Both the position numbers and the translations under genes were made by a program. Below, in pieces: positions 37,712-48,163 of a stretch of DNA of 64,000 bases. The stretch spans positions 1,146,246 to 1,210,245 of the forward strand of contig BCIJ01000001.1 of assembly GCA_001599935.1 (NCBI GenBank), given 5' to 3'. The notes below the pieces were generated by a model, which was not told the DNA's origin, did not search any database, and saw only the letters and a list, made by a program, of their open reading frames with translations. Every line of letters starts with the position of its first letter. The stretch's first letter is position 1. Source of the stretch: Holtermannia corniformis (taxonomy: Eukaryota; Basidiomycota; Tremellomycetes; Holtermanniales).

Positions 37712-38340
37712 CGAGTGGGATGCAACAGACTTTGTGCCCTGGTTGTGCGTTTCAACTTGGTGCCGGGCCATCTCGCAAACATCTGTGCACCTGCGCTAGT
37801 CGGCAACGACCGAGCCAGACGGGCTCGGGCCACCAAAGGGGGGCAGCCAGATCCCTGCCGCCTGTACCCATCATTCGCGTGCGGACAAGGGGCGACACAG
37901 GCCCGTGATCGCCTTTGTCCCGCGATGCCGCGCGATCATTGCCCTACCGCTGACCGGGGTGATCAGTGTGCATGCTCGACTCGCCGGCGAGATCGGAGGC
38001 CCCCCGGAAAAGGATGCGGCGGGGCTAGGATGCCTCCGGGGGGCGGTATAGGCAAAGCTGTGATTTGCTGGGTGCGCCGCAAACGGATCCTCACCTCCTT
38101 GAACGCGTCTCAACATGATGCAAAGGCCCTGTCGGTCGGGAGCGACATGGCGCGTATTCGAGAACACGCCCAAAGTTCAGCCTGGTTCCCTTTCACTCCG
38201 CAGAGACCGCAGCGCCTTCGAGAGCGAGGCGGTGAGCTGAGAAAGCCCCGAGGGCCGGTGCGCACTGCTCGGTTCGAGCCCTTTAACCCGTGGAGAAGAG
38301 GTGCTTGGACGTGTTGGCCACTGCGGCATATCCTGATCAG
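37712..38340. promoter_or_regulatory. Intergenic, upstream region of the velvet gene
   Basis: A long plus-strand open frame crosses this region but its composition (Arg, Pro, Gly, Cys without pattern) is what GC-rich non-coding DNA gives. A G-rich run (ggccccccggaaaaggatgcggcggggc, about 37998-38025) is the only visible oddity. I see no gene. Confidence 0.35.
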
Positions 38341-39807
38341 ATGGCCGATCCCTGGAGGTACCACTATGGCGACTACTATGCCTGGCAGGGCCACCGTCAG
38401 CACGGACAGGGCGAAGGGTCTTCAACGTGGTATCAGCATCCACAGCACCAAGAGCCCCAGGACGCGCAGGACGACGACGACGAGTCTGACAGCGGTGAGT
38501 GTCCGCCACCCGACAGAAACGCTTCCGAGGGCGCGCTCACAGAGTCCGAGGCGATGACATTGCTTCCGAGCTGTGAGTGCCTTCGTCGTCGAGCACCTGA
38601 TGCTGGTCAAGGACGCGGCTGACACCGGCTGCCCAGCATATTCTCAATCACAAACATCCAGTGCCCCGATCGCGGCAAGGCCCTCAACTTCAAGCAGCCG
38701 AGGCCCGTTAGTTTCCCGTCACGATCGGTCTCTTCTGACCACGCGTGACCATGCAGTCCACCCCGAGGCTCTCTCCACCGGCTATATTCCAATTGACAGT
38801 GCAAGACGCAGACGGGGAAGAGCTCGACGCGCGGTCAGTGCTGTATTGGATGAGATTGACCGCTGACGCGTCTGATTAAGGTCAAGACAGATGCAGAGCG
38901 TGCTGGCTCGCCTTGTGGCAAAAGTCTACTTGGTCTCCGAGAATGGCGAAGAGGACCGATCGAACCTGGCTGTGCCCAACATATCTACCCGTCAGTGCTC
39001 CGTGGATAAGTGGACTGAAACTGGCTTACTTGCCGGCAGCACACGAGGCGCTGCATTACACTTCTGGCTACGATCAGAGCTCGCCACATCTGGTATCGAG
39101 CATCTGGTCCGCCTCGACGCAGTCGCCTGTGCTGCTGTACCGCAATGGCGTCCGAGGCATCTACTTCCTCTTCCCCGATCTGGTAGGTTGCACGCTTTGA
39201 GCGTGTGCAACTGACGAGACTGACACTGACCATGTCAGGTCGTCCGCCCGGCTGGACATCATGCGCTACGGGCAGACGTATATAGCCTACCCAAGTGAGT
39301 CTGCTGCGCCACCGTTCAGTACGACTGAGCAACTGCAGTGGTGGTCTCGACGCTGGCGATGAGTCGGACTGCCTGGTTGCGTCGTGCTACACGGCTTCCT
39401 TTACCGTATAGTATGTTTCACTCGACATGGCCTGTGCCTCTGACCTTCTGGGTAGCCCCGCTTGGAGCTATCCCGGGCCACTGGCCATCACCGACCTGTC
39501 CATCGAATTTGCCGCACAAGGGCAACGTGATCTGGGGGTCAGTCGGCATAGTCTAGTCTCTACACAGGCTGACGAGTTGTGCGCACAGCGACAGCCGCGA
39601 AGGGGTACAAGATCGGGACAGGTGGCGGCTGACGATGACGAGAACAGGGGTGATGAGGAGGAATTCTACGGAGGTGAGGGTGCCGACGAGGGAGACGGTG
39701 GTGAGGGCGACGAGGACGAGGGTGAGGAGGAGGAAGACGGAGGCGACGGCTACGAAGACGAAGGCGATGGCGACCAGGACGATTGGGATATGGATGAAGA
39801 CGAGTAA
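38341..39807 (+). CDS. Velvet-domain regulator with a highly acidic C-terminal tail
   Basis: Velvet proteins are fungal DNA-binding regulators that link development and secondary metabolism. Spliced segments match the velvet fold in order: SITNIQCPDRGKALNFKQPR, LSPPAIFQLTVQDADGEELD, LARLVAKVYLVSENGEEDRS, EALHYTSGYDQSSPHLVSSI, RNGVRGIYFLFPDLVVRPAG, HHALRADVYSLPNGGLDAGD, LVASCYTASFTVYPAWSYPG and AITDLSIEFAAQGQRDLG. The N-terminus (MADPWRYHYGDYYAWQGHRQ, then an acidic DDDDESDSG run) precedes the domain. After an in-frame intron (about 39539-39589) the protein ends in a tail of about 60 residues, almost only Glu, Asp and Gly, closing with DWDMDEDE. Start at ATG 38341. Which velvet class (VelB, VosA, VelC) it belongs to is unclear. 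At least six introns; the second exon junction near 38490-38640 is approximate. Confidence 0.8.
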
Positions 39808-39965
39808 TACACCGCTCCAGGTCCTTACTGCCGCCTCATGCCATGCCGCCACGTTCGGCTTTTCGGCGATACACACGCCGCTCAACCCCCTGTGCTCCCT
39901 TAACCCCTCCCCGCGTGTAGCAGGCGCGCTCTAGAGTGGGTAAGGGTGAGCATCATCTCAGTGCA

Positions 39966-40814
39966 ATGGTCAGTAGCGCACCGCACGCAAGCAGCAGCTC
40001 TTTCGAGCTCAGCTTGCTCGTTGATTATGCTGACACCGCGCTATCTATAGAGCAACCTCTCCCTGTATACCGTCACGGCGTTGCTCATCCTCGACTCGGA
40101 GGGTCAGCGGGTGCTCGCCAAGTACTATAACCCACCGCACCAGCAAGATGGTCTGAACAACATTGCAGCCGAGCTCGGAGCTGGTGCAGGCGGTCCAGGA
40201 GCGTCGGGGTTGACGACATTGAAGGAGCAAAAAGCGTTTGAGAAGAGCGTCTGGGAGAAGACACGGCGCGGAGGTGGTGCGTGCTCGACACTACAGGCAA
40301 GGCGAGACGGCTTGGCTGATGGATGACAGGCGAGATTCACCCACTCCCACCACACATTGTCCTCACGCGCACCTCGACCGATCTCCACTTCCACATTGTT
40401 GGCTCGCTCGCGACTTCAAATGAGCTCATGCTCCAATCGACTCTCATGGCATTCCACGACGCCGTCTCGCTCCTCTTGCGAGGGCAGATTGAGAAGCGGA
40501 ATGTGCTGGAGAGCTTGGATCTGGTACTGCTTGCAGCGGACGAGACGGTCGACGACGGGTTAGTGTCCCCCATCCGTGCCCTCTATCCATTCACTGATCC
40601 CACCCAGTGTGATCCTCGAGACGGACGCGGCCGCCATCGCATCCAGAGTCTCACGGCCAAAGGCCGACACGACCGACATTGTCATTAACGAACAAACCAT
40701 CATGAGCGCTTGTGAGTTGGCCGAACGCATCTGTTGACCGGGATGGAGTTGACGCGCGATCGTACAGACTCGACAATCAAGGAGCGCATGGTGCAGAGGA
40801 TTGGGCAGCTGTAG
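39966..40814 (+). CDS. RET3: Coatomer subunit zeta (COPI)
   Basis: A small COPI coat subunit working in Golgi-to-ER retrograde vesicles. The coding region is ATG (39966-39968) followed at once by an intron (GTCAGT...CTATAG, ending about 40050). It continues SNLSLYTVTALLILDSEGQR, VLAKYYNPPHQQDGLNNIAA, EKSVWEKTRRGGGEIHPLPP, HIVLTRTSTDLHFHIVGSLA, TSNELMLQSTLMAFHDAVSL, LLRGQIEKRNVLESLDLVLL, AADETVDDG and VILETDAAAIASRVSRPKAD. It ends STIKERMVQRIGQL at TAG 40812-40814. All longin-fold hallmarks of zeta-COP are present. The other COPI gene in the window, beta'-COP, lies 3.6 kb downstream on the opposite strand. Confidence 0.95.
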
Positions 40815-41383
40815 ACGGATTGACACGACCTTGTAGATGCACACCATAGCAGCACTCTCCAGGTGACCTCGTGCGAGAGTGCGATACCGATGACTCGGCA
40901 CTGGACTCCTGTGCATCTCGGTCAATTACTTCGCGTATTGACATTCCTCGGTTACCGCTACGCGCCGACGAGCAGTGGCCATCGCGAGTCTGCGGCAACG
41001 CCCACAACTCGTGCAGCGCACAGTATCTGCCTTTCAGTGTGGTAGAATGCGCAGGCAGCGCGGGGTAAACCACCTTCCAAACTCAGCCGAGGGGAGGCAG
41101 CTCTCCTTTCGGCCATTTGCGGTGACTTGTGGCGCAGCGATATCCGCAACAACAGACGCTGATAGTCCTAGTCGGTATGGTCAACGGAGTGCGAGGTACT
41201 CTCAAGCCCGCTGTGGGGTCGAAGATGACGCGCGCTGATGTAGCGTACCGAAAGGAAGCGTCGGACTCTGCTTGGCGCCCTTGATTGCACCTGTGACACA
41301 GGAGACCCCCGACCTGACCGTATGATCCCATTTGCTGCTGTCGAACTGCATTGACTAGCTTTCCAACTACCCTACCGATCCAT
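40815..41383. other. Intergenic, no gene recognised
   Basis: About 570 bp between zeta-COP and the first small Cys-rich gene. Open frames on both strands are short, Ser/Arg-rich and unlike any protein family I know. It should contain the zeta-COP 3' end and the promoter of the next gene. Confidence 0.3.
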
Positions 41384-41716
41384 ATGCCCCTCACAGTCCA
41401 CGATCATGCTCAAATCGAATTCTCTCGAGCGGTGAGCGAGGTGTCCAACACATACCTCCAGCACGAACGGTGGTGTACGGAAGACGCCCACGTCAAGACG
41501 AGTTGGTCTGGGAACTTACAAACCGGCCGCACGGTTGAGATCTATAACACCTGCAAGAAATGCGGCCGCACATCAGAGACAAAAGAAATGACATGGGAGC
41601 CTAAGATCGAGCCATGTCCCGAAAATATGACCAAGGATAGCAGCGGTGCGACCTCGATCAAAAGCAGCGTCTTCAATCGACTACAGTACTGGGCCCGTAA
41701 GCACCATATAGTGTGA
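41384..41716 (+). CDS. Small Cys-containing protein, paralogue A of a tandem pair (110 residues)
   Basis: An intronless frame from ATG 41384 to TGA 41714-41716. It begins MPLTVHDHAQIEFSRAVSEV and contains HERWCTEDAHVKTSWSGNLQ, TGRTVEIYNTCKKCGRTSET and KEMTWEPKIEPCPENMTK. The gene at 42564-42809 encodes the same pattern: an F-x2-AV start, H-x3-CTE, WS-x-N-x2-TG, then NTC-x2-C. No signal peptide or membrane segment is visible. A CTE cysteine and the NTC-x2-C pair could form a small metal or disulfide site. The family is unknown to me. The C-terminal 35 residues are polar and end in YWARKHHIV; a GTAAGC donor near 41699 could splice the last residues away. Confidence 0.6.
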   Translation: MPLTVHDHAQIEFSRAVSEVSNTYLQHERWCTEDAHVKTSWSGNLQTGRTVEIYNTCKKCGRTSETKEMTWEPKIEPCPENMTKDSSGATSIKSSVFNRLQYWARKHHIV

Positions 41717-41760
41717 CGACAGCGACAGCTACACGGCCTTGGTGCAGATGGTCTACAGAC

Positions 41761-42069
41761 ATGAATACTTGCGTTCTGAGCATGCAGCGTTCACATGCGA
41801 TGTCTGACGCAACGTGGCTGTTGCGTGTCGACCTTACGAGCCGATACATTGCAACAGGGGATCGCCCTTGGAACACTGCCCTCGCCGCTAAGACTTCTGT
41901 GCAGGCCATGACCCAACGTCAAGACCGTAGACTCTTTTCTCTCAGCACCGATGATCGTCTGACATTGTATACGTATGAGTTTGAAGCGCCAACGAGATGT
42001 TATCAAGGATACGAGCTCAGCGCAGACAAGGTAGATGGACATGTTGTTAGAGTTGGATTGGGACCGTGA
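41761..42069 (+). CDS. Doubtful ORF between the two small paralogues (102 codons)
   Basis: ATG 41761 opens MNTCVLSMQRSHAMSDATWL, and the frame runs to TGA 42067-42069 with LLRVDLTSRYIATGDRPWNT and SLSTDDRLTLYTYEFEAPTR. There is no recognised motif and no similarity to the flanking paralogues. It may be chance coding or the remains of a third gene. Listed so the gap is described. Confidence 0.15.
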   Translation: MNTCVLSMQRSHAMSDATWLLRVDLTSRYIATGDRPWNTALAAKTSVQAMTQRQDRRLFSLSTDDRLTLYTYEFEAPTRCYQGYELSADKVDGHVVRVGLGP

Positions 42070-42286
42070 TGCATCTCGCTCGCTATCCCCATTGCTTTAT
42101 ACCTCTGGCACTCGGCAGAGCTCGGGTAAAGAACAATAGGCAGTCAAGAACAATAGGACAGTGAAGCCGCTTCTCCCGGCTGACTGCATTCCCGCCTTAT
42201 TGTTTGCCTATGTGGCGCTCTGAGTGGCGTAAACCAACATGTAGCTCCACAAAGGTTGTGCCATGTCAATGGAACGCAAAGTGCTT

Positions 42287-42343
42287 TCGAAGGGTCGCGC
42301 TTCTCTCGAAGGGCCACGCTTCTTTCGAAGGGCCACGCTTATT
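42287..42343 (+). repeat. Three tandem copies of a 19-bp unit upstream of paralogue B
   Basis: Units start at 42287, 42306 and 42325 and share tcgaagggccacgcttctt; the first copy differs at two inner positions and at its last base, and the third ends attg-like. The array sits 220 bp upstream of the second paralogue, so it could be a promoter element array (repeated TTCGAAGGG) as well as slippage. A second short repeat, aagaacaatagg, occurs twice at about 42129-42158. Confidence 0.75.
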
Positions 42344-42563
42344 GCAACAATCATATCACACTCAGGGCTAGCTGTGAAAAAAAAGAGTGGCACCTTTCAA
42401 CACCTCACCCAGCGGGACTCGACCTGCTTTGTTCCTCTGAGAGAGATCTGGAATTCCATCTCTGAGAAAAGAAGCAGAATCGCCACCGGGCTACTTATCA
42501 TTGACAGCAGACTAGCACATACAGCCGTCGCGCGAGTGTTCAGAGCCACGTTGAGCAACCACA

Positions 42564-42809
42564 ATGCCCTTCAATGAGAAACAGCAGCAGCAATTTAACG
42601 CTGCAGTCGACAAAATGAGCCGGACGGCGATTGAGCACACGGAGACGTGTACAGAGCCCGGTAGTTCGGTCTCGTGCCAGTGGAGCACCAACATGGACAC
42701 TGGTGAGCGTGTACTGGTGTTGAGGAACACCTGCCAGTCTTGCTCGGGAGGGTCACTCGAGTCTTTCCAGTTGACTTATCCTCGCGGTGTGGATCCAACT
42801 CGGGATTGA
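42564..42809 (+). CDS. Small Cys-containing protein, paralogue B of a tandem pair (81 residues)
   Basis: An intronless frame from ATG 42564 (MPFNEKQQQQFNAAVDKMSR) to TGA 42807-42809. The core TAIEHTETCTEPGSSVSCQW, STNMDTGERVLVLRNTC, then QSCSGGSLESFQLTYPRGVD aligns with paralogue A along its whole length, with one-residue gaps. The shared residues are the spaced H, CTE, V, WS-N, TG, V, NTC-x2-C and the aromatic-Tyr/Trp-x-P end. The protein is shorter because it lacks A's C-terminal 35 residues. Conservation between two diverged copies is the main evidence that both are real. Function unknown. Confidence 0.6.
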   Translation: MPFNEKQQQQFNAAVDKMSRTAIEHTETCTEPGSSVSCQWSTNMDTGERVLVLRNTCQSCSGGSLESFQLTYPRGVDPTRD

Positions 42810-42891
42810 ACTCGCTGAGACGATGCACCAGGGCATGAGACTCGTCGTGATGTACCGTTCATCTATATACATTTCACGACACCTGGATGCA

Positions 42892-44262
42892 TCAGGCATT
42901 CGCTTTCTTGGATGCCAACTCTTCGAGTTCAGCGACATTGACTGGTGTGTTCGGCACACCGTCTTCAAGGAAGGCCAGCACGTTGTCGATGATTTCACGC
43001 TCCGAATTGGGCAATAGAGTCTCGTTGAGGGCCAAGACGTGCGGCGAAAGAGTCTTTGATAGTCAGCGATTGTCCCGATGTAGGGTGACGACACGTCTTA
43101 CAACGTTGGGGTTCTCGAGCAGCGCCTTGTTGGCAGTTGGTTCAGTCTCAAAGACATCGAGACCCGCGCGCAGCACTGGGTGTCGCATCAGCACTGCAGG
43201 GCACGGGACAGCGTATGACGCACCTTTGCCGCTCTCCAGCGCCTTGACCAACTCTGACTCTACTACGACCTTGCCCCGCGCAGTGTTGACAAACAAAACA
43301 CCGTCCTTGGCCTTTGCAAACTCCTTGGCACCGATCAGGCCTTGTGTATGCTTGTTGAGTGGCGTTTGGAGCGAAATGACATCTGATCGCTCAAGCAGCT
43401 CGTCGAGCGAGACATACTCGTACGGGGCACCGGCAACTCTGCGACGGTTATGGTAAATGACTTTTGCGCCAAACGCGCTCGAGAGGATATCGGCGACTTG
43501 ACGACCGATTGACCCAAGACCGACGATCCCGACCTGATAGTAGTCAGCCGGGCCCAATGTCAACAGACGCAAGCGAAGACTCACAGTGGACGTCCGCAAG
43601 TCTTTGGCAACCACGTCTTTTCGACGCCAGTTGCCAGCAGCGACCGAGTAGTGCTAACGCGGGGTGTCAGTCTAGCCATGTCGCAGGCGAGGAGCGACGT
43701 ACCTGCGGGGTGAAGCCACGCGCAACATTCAAGATGAGAGCCACTGTCCCGTCGGCCGTTCGGACGCCGACTTCCCGCGGAGAGTTTGCATAGAAGGCAC
43801 CGCTGGTCTGATCAGCACATGTGCGAGCAGCAAACACTCACGTGCTGGTGATCCACTCGATGTCGACCTTGTCGTAACCCGCCCCCTGACCGCTCTGTCA
43901 CCGATGAGCTTCGCGTGGTTTCCAAACAGTCTCTGATACGCACGTAAAGCTTGGTCGGAGGGTTCGTCTTTGCCAGAGGTCCAAGCAGGCCCTCGTTGAA
44001 CGGCGCTGGGATCTCGCGCGTAAAGTCGAGGAAAGGCTAACTGGACGTTAGCTCGTGACGCCCAGCTGGCAGAGCCACGGACAACAAAGGCAACAAAAGG
44101 GCCTTGCTCCTCGACCGTCTTGTTGATGAGCTCTGCTTGCGCTGCGTAGCCAAGCTGCTCAATCACGACGACCTCTGCTGCGTTCTGAAGCTCCTTCCAT
44201 GCTTCCAGATTGCGCGTCGGGCGATTGATGAGCAGAACCTTGGGCTTGGTCGACGTCGTCAT
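42892..44262 (-). CDS. D-2-hydroxyacid dehydrogenase (glyoxylate/hydroxypyruvate reductase-like)
   Basis: An NAD(P)-dependent dehydrogenase of D-2-hydroxyacids. Blocks: MTTSTKPKVLLINRPTRNLE, GQGAGYDKVDIEWITSTGAF, YANSPREVGVRTADGTVALI, the Rossmann motif VGIVGLGSIGRQVADILSSA, HNRRRVAGAPYEYVSLDELL, SDVISLQTPLNKHTQGLIGA, the signature LFVNTARGKVVVESELVKAL with the catalytic Arg, LRAGLDVFETEPTANKALLE with the catalytic Glu, and VTLSPHVLALNETL with the His. It ends VAELEELASKKANA at TGA 42892-42894. Start at ATG 44262. About seven introns. Closest in style to fungal glyoxylate reductases (GOR1 type), but the exact substrate is not decided. No PTS1 or obvious presequence. Confidence 0.92.
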
Positions 44263-44456
44263 TTCAGTGTCACAGCAGGATGAGCCCGTAGGGAGCAGTC
44301 TATCTATATACTTTTGGACGGCCGACTGATTGCACTATCGGTCGCCATGAAGTGAGATCCGGCCGAAGCCGTCGCCGGAGGCCGTCGCCGGACCTTAGAT
44401 TGTGGACATGTGGCGCAATCGTACATCCTGTCTAGCACGAGATCCAAAGCGTCAAG
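44263..44456. other. Short intergenic interval with an inverted/direct GC repeat
   Basis: Between two minus-strand genes. The phrase ggccgaagccgtcgccgg is immediately followed by aggccgtcgccggacc (44362-44396), a short direct repeat of gccgtcgccgga. It lies about 100 bp upstream of the dehydrogenase start codon, beside a TATA-like tatctatatac at 44302-44312. Confidence 0.4.
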
Positions 44457-47400
44457 CTACTTTTTACCCTTCTTCTTCGACTTGCCAGATGGTACCGACG
44501 CGTCTGGCGCTGGCTCAGTCTCGGTACCTGCTGGCTCGGCCGCGTCCTCGGCGGGCTGCGTCTCATCCGCTGTCCAAGACGTCAGTAAAGGCCCTATTAA
44601 GCATGATCAAGACTCACGCTCGTCCGTGCCGACTGTCAGATCCTTGACCTTTTCCACCACAGCGTCGATCGGACCCTTGCTCTCGCCGTTCGTCTGTGGG
44701 TCCTCGAGCTGCTCGACAGGAGGCGCGAGCACTGGCGGCGCCTCTGGCGCACCATTCTGGGCAATCGGCCCACCGCCCTCCTCCTTGACCCAACCTTCCT
44801 CAAACAGCCCCTCGTCCTCTTCGGGGTCGGCTAGTGTCTGCGCAACCTTGCCTTTGCCCTTGGACTCGAGATCGGCACGCCATGACTTGACGACCGTGGG
44901 GATCGCCGCAGGCGCATACGAGCGCGCGAACAGGGCAGCCTCTGGCAGTCGTTCCGTCTTTGACAAGACGTCGATGCACGCGCTCGTGTCACCGAGCTGG
45001 AGGAAGCATGCAAACGCAATGTTATTTTGTCCTCGCTCCACTGCGGCTCATCAGCACCGTCGCTCGTCACCATGCGACTCACAAGCCAGCTTGCCCAGCT
45101 TCTCCACGCCCGCCCGATCACTCAACGAGGTGTAGAGCAGCAACAAGGCAGCGAGGTCACCAGCCTTGACGTACGCTTCCTGCGCGAGGTCGAGCTGCCA
45201 AGCGGCCAGCGCCTTGTCACCGACCGTCTTCCACTTTGCCTGCGAGCCGACCTCGGGCGCGGCACGAACGAGCTCGAGTGCCTTTTCGAGATCGTTGAGC
45301 CCAATGGCAAGATCAAACTTGTGGTCGGGATCCTGTGATACGGACAGCGCGAGCTCTTTGAGGTCTAGAGCGAGGCGTGAGCGCTGCACCGACAAGTCGT
45401 GGGTCAGCCACACCTTGAGCCTCGAGGAACCGGGCAATGCGGTTCCGCTGATCCTGCGGTACACTAGGCAGCACGGCCTCGGCCGCTTCCAAGTCGCCGC
45501 GCAAGATGGCCGTCTGGTACTCGACGACGGTCAATGACAGAGCATAGCTGTAAATGTTCATGTCCTTGTCGGCGACGTAGATGCGGTTATGGGCCGGGAT
45601 GTATCCCAGCAAGTACATGTTTCTGCAAAGTCAGTTGGTCAATCGTACCGAAGGGGACGACATCAACGCACTGGTCAAAGTGATTGATAGTGTGGACCTG
45701 GTCGCCGAGCAGGTAGTTGAGCCGGTTAGTTGCGTTGGTGTAGATCAAGCAGTCGCCGATCCACCTTGCCGTCTTGACCCTGTGGTAGCGTCAGCCGTGC
45801 CCTACTTGCGCTGTAACGACGCACGACTCGGAGATCTCTGCCACGAGCTCGAAAGCCTCTTCGACGCCCTCATCGCCAATGATCTCGCCCGAGTCGAGGC
45901 GCGCAGTGTACGCATCCCGGTCAAAGCGCAAGATGTAGAACGAGTCTTCACTCGTGATGGCGACGAGCGTGCCCGAGCCCGACCAAGTGATCTACACCGT
46001 CGTCAGCTGCGTTTGATGCACTCGCCATACGGCACTGACGTTGGTTGCGTCGACCTCGATCCGGCGCACGACGGCGCCAGTCTCCCAGTCCCAGAACATG
46101 ACGAAACCGTTGCCCCTCGCACCGAGCAGGGCGCCGCCGTGAACGCCGTCGACTGCCCAGCCGCCGGTCGACTTGATGAGACCTGGGCGCTCCTTGAAGT
46201 TGCGGTAGACGCGAACGCGCGCCTTGCCCTCCTGGACAGCGTACGTATTGGAATCCGTTGCCCATGCAAAGGATGTACCGGTTCCAAAAGCCTTGTTGCG
46301 CCACGCGAGCGAGGTGTAGATAATGTACTCGCCGTCGCCGCAGACGGTGACGAAGCTGGGGTGTCAGTCAAGGAGGGTCCTAGCAGACAGCACGTACCGG
46401 CCGTTGGGGCTATGTTGCAGACTTTGGGGGTAGACCTCGGTTGTGCCGAGATCTCTGGTCGCAAGTGCCAAGCGCTGACCGTCCGTCTGGTCCTCTGTGT
46501 CGACGTCAGCTCTACCTCTAGCTTGATCAACAGTCGACCCGCCTGGGGCGGCCTGCGCATTGGCAGTCAAGATCTCGGTATTGCGCGACCACACAATCTT
46601 GCCCTGAACATCCATCGACACTGACGGCTCCTCCCGACCAAGCTGGGGAAATCAGTCTCGACCTCACCAGACCACGCCCGACATACCTTGACAACGACCG
46701 CACCCTCATCAAACCCGACAGCGACCTCGTTCCCGCTCTTCCTGTACGCAACGCACCAGGCGCGCTCAAGGCCATAGCTGAGCGTGTTCTCGAGCCTGTA
46801 CGTCGACGAGTGCCAGATCTTGATGGTGCCGTCTTCGGACCCGGAGAGGATGATGGGGAGCGACGGGTGGAAGATTGCAAACGAGACGTTTGCAGTGTGG
46901 GACTCGAGCGTCTGGATGCACGATTTCGAGTGATAGTCCCAGATCTTGACGAGGCTGGGGCGTGTGAGCTACTTGGGTTGGTTGCCAGACGGACTGACCG
47001 GTCGTCGCCGGTAGTGACGAGGTAGGGCTTGTCACCGCCGTGATAGTATTCGACATAGTTTACACCCTTTTCGTGCGCGTCGAGTGAAAAGTTTGGTGTA
47101 GGCGAGCCGAGGGACCAGACTTTGACCGTGTGGTCCAGACAGGCCGAAGCAAACGTCTGGGAATCTTTCGGGTTGAACGCGAGCGACATGATATAGTGCG
47201 TGTGGCCCTCGAACGTCTGCTGGTGTGAGCCGCGGGAGGGACCGACCGCACGACACCGACCTGGACACAACGCCATGCCTTGTCCCAGTCCCAGCACTTG
47301 ACCGTCATGTCATCACTGCCCGTCAGCACGAGGCTGAGCGTCGGGTGCACGGTCAAGCATCGGATATAGTCTGGGTGAGCTTCAAACGACGTGACCTTTT

Positions 47401-47861
47401 CGCCGGTCGAGATGTTGTACACGCGTAGTTGAAAGTCGTCCGAGCCTGACACAAACTTATACCAAGGTCAGAGATGCCAGCCGTGGTCCCGGGATCAACC
47501 AACCCAGTTCTTGCGCGCAATGTAGCGAACACAACGGACGGGCACGTCGGTGACTTCAAACGTCTTGAGGTCTGTTTGGGTCTCATAGTTCCAGATCTTG
47601 ACTTGACCGTTACTGCGGCTTGTCAGCTAGTTGCGGTTGTAGACTCGACGCACTAGAGACCGCAGATGACATGGGGCTCGGTTGGGTGAAAGTCGACCGA
47701 CTTGACACGGTCCGAGCGAGCTAGAAGCTTTCGCTGTGGCGATATCAGCTCCTACCCTCGTGCCAGCAGGACAGTACACACGTTGATGTCAAGAAGCATC
47801 GGCTGCAGCGAATATAGCATCAGTGTTGGCCGAATCCGAGTGTGAGCTCGCTACGCACCAT
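44457..47861 (-). CDS. SEC27: Coatomer subunit beta' (COPI)
   Basis: A WD40-repeat COPI coat subunit that binds dilysine cargo signals and forms the outer cage. The start codon (ATG 47859-47861) is followed at once by an intron (GTGCGT...CTGCAG), then PMLLDIN, a second intron, and [20 protein letters not shown]. Further WD blocks: [80 protein letters not shown], then [20 protein letters not shown]. The C-terminal solenoid includes [40 protein letters not shown] and [20 protein letters not shown]. The acidic tail ends [10 protein letters not shown] at TAG 44457. Around eleven introns. Identity is certain. The extended Ala/Glu/Pro-rich tail is longer than in yeast. Confidence 0.96.
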
Positions 47862-48163
47862 GCTGGTCCGTCTGCTCTTGTTTCTGCTAGCGTTGGGGTC
47901 TGTGTGCTGTCGTGTGTATCGTGTTGTTGATCGTGTGCTGCGAGAAAGCCGTGGATGGCGTGGTGGAGATGTCTAGAGTGAGCTGAGCGTGCACCACCCA
48001 ACGCGGCCGTCGACGCTCACCCAAACGGGAAACCGAGCACGGCGTGGCAGGTGGCACCCTGTGCTCACTGCGTCCTTCTGCCTCTGGACAGCTCATAGGC
48101 CGTGTGGTATACTGCAGGCAGGCATAGAAGCCACTGGATCCCCAGCGTATATAGCATCACCAC

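Noticed and set aside
37715..38557. A 280-codon plus-strand frame before the velvet gene
   Set aside because: Composition is Arg/Pro/Gly/Cys-rich without domains, and its 3' end overlaps the velvet N-terminus in another frame.
42287..42343. CRISPR-like array
   Set aside because: Three units directly abut without spacers and the genome is eukaryotic; it is a simple tandem repeat.
42400..42510. tRNA-like elements on the minus strand (TAGCCCGGTGGCG resembling an A box and GGTCGAGTCCCGC resembling a T arm)
   Set aside because: The acceptor ends do not pair, the T stem has a mismatch and no anticodon arm of correct size can be folded.
45581..46624. A 347-codon open frame on the plus strand
   Set aside because: It is antisense to the beta'-COP exons, whose protein sequence is unmistakable. 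GC-rich third positions commonly leave the opposite strand open.
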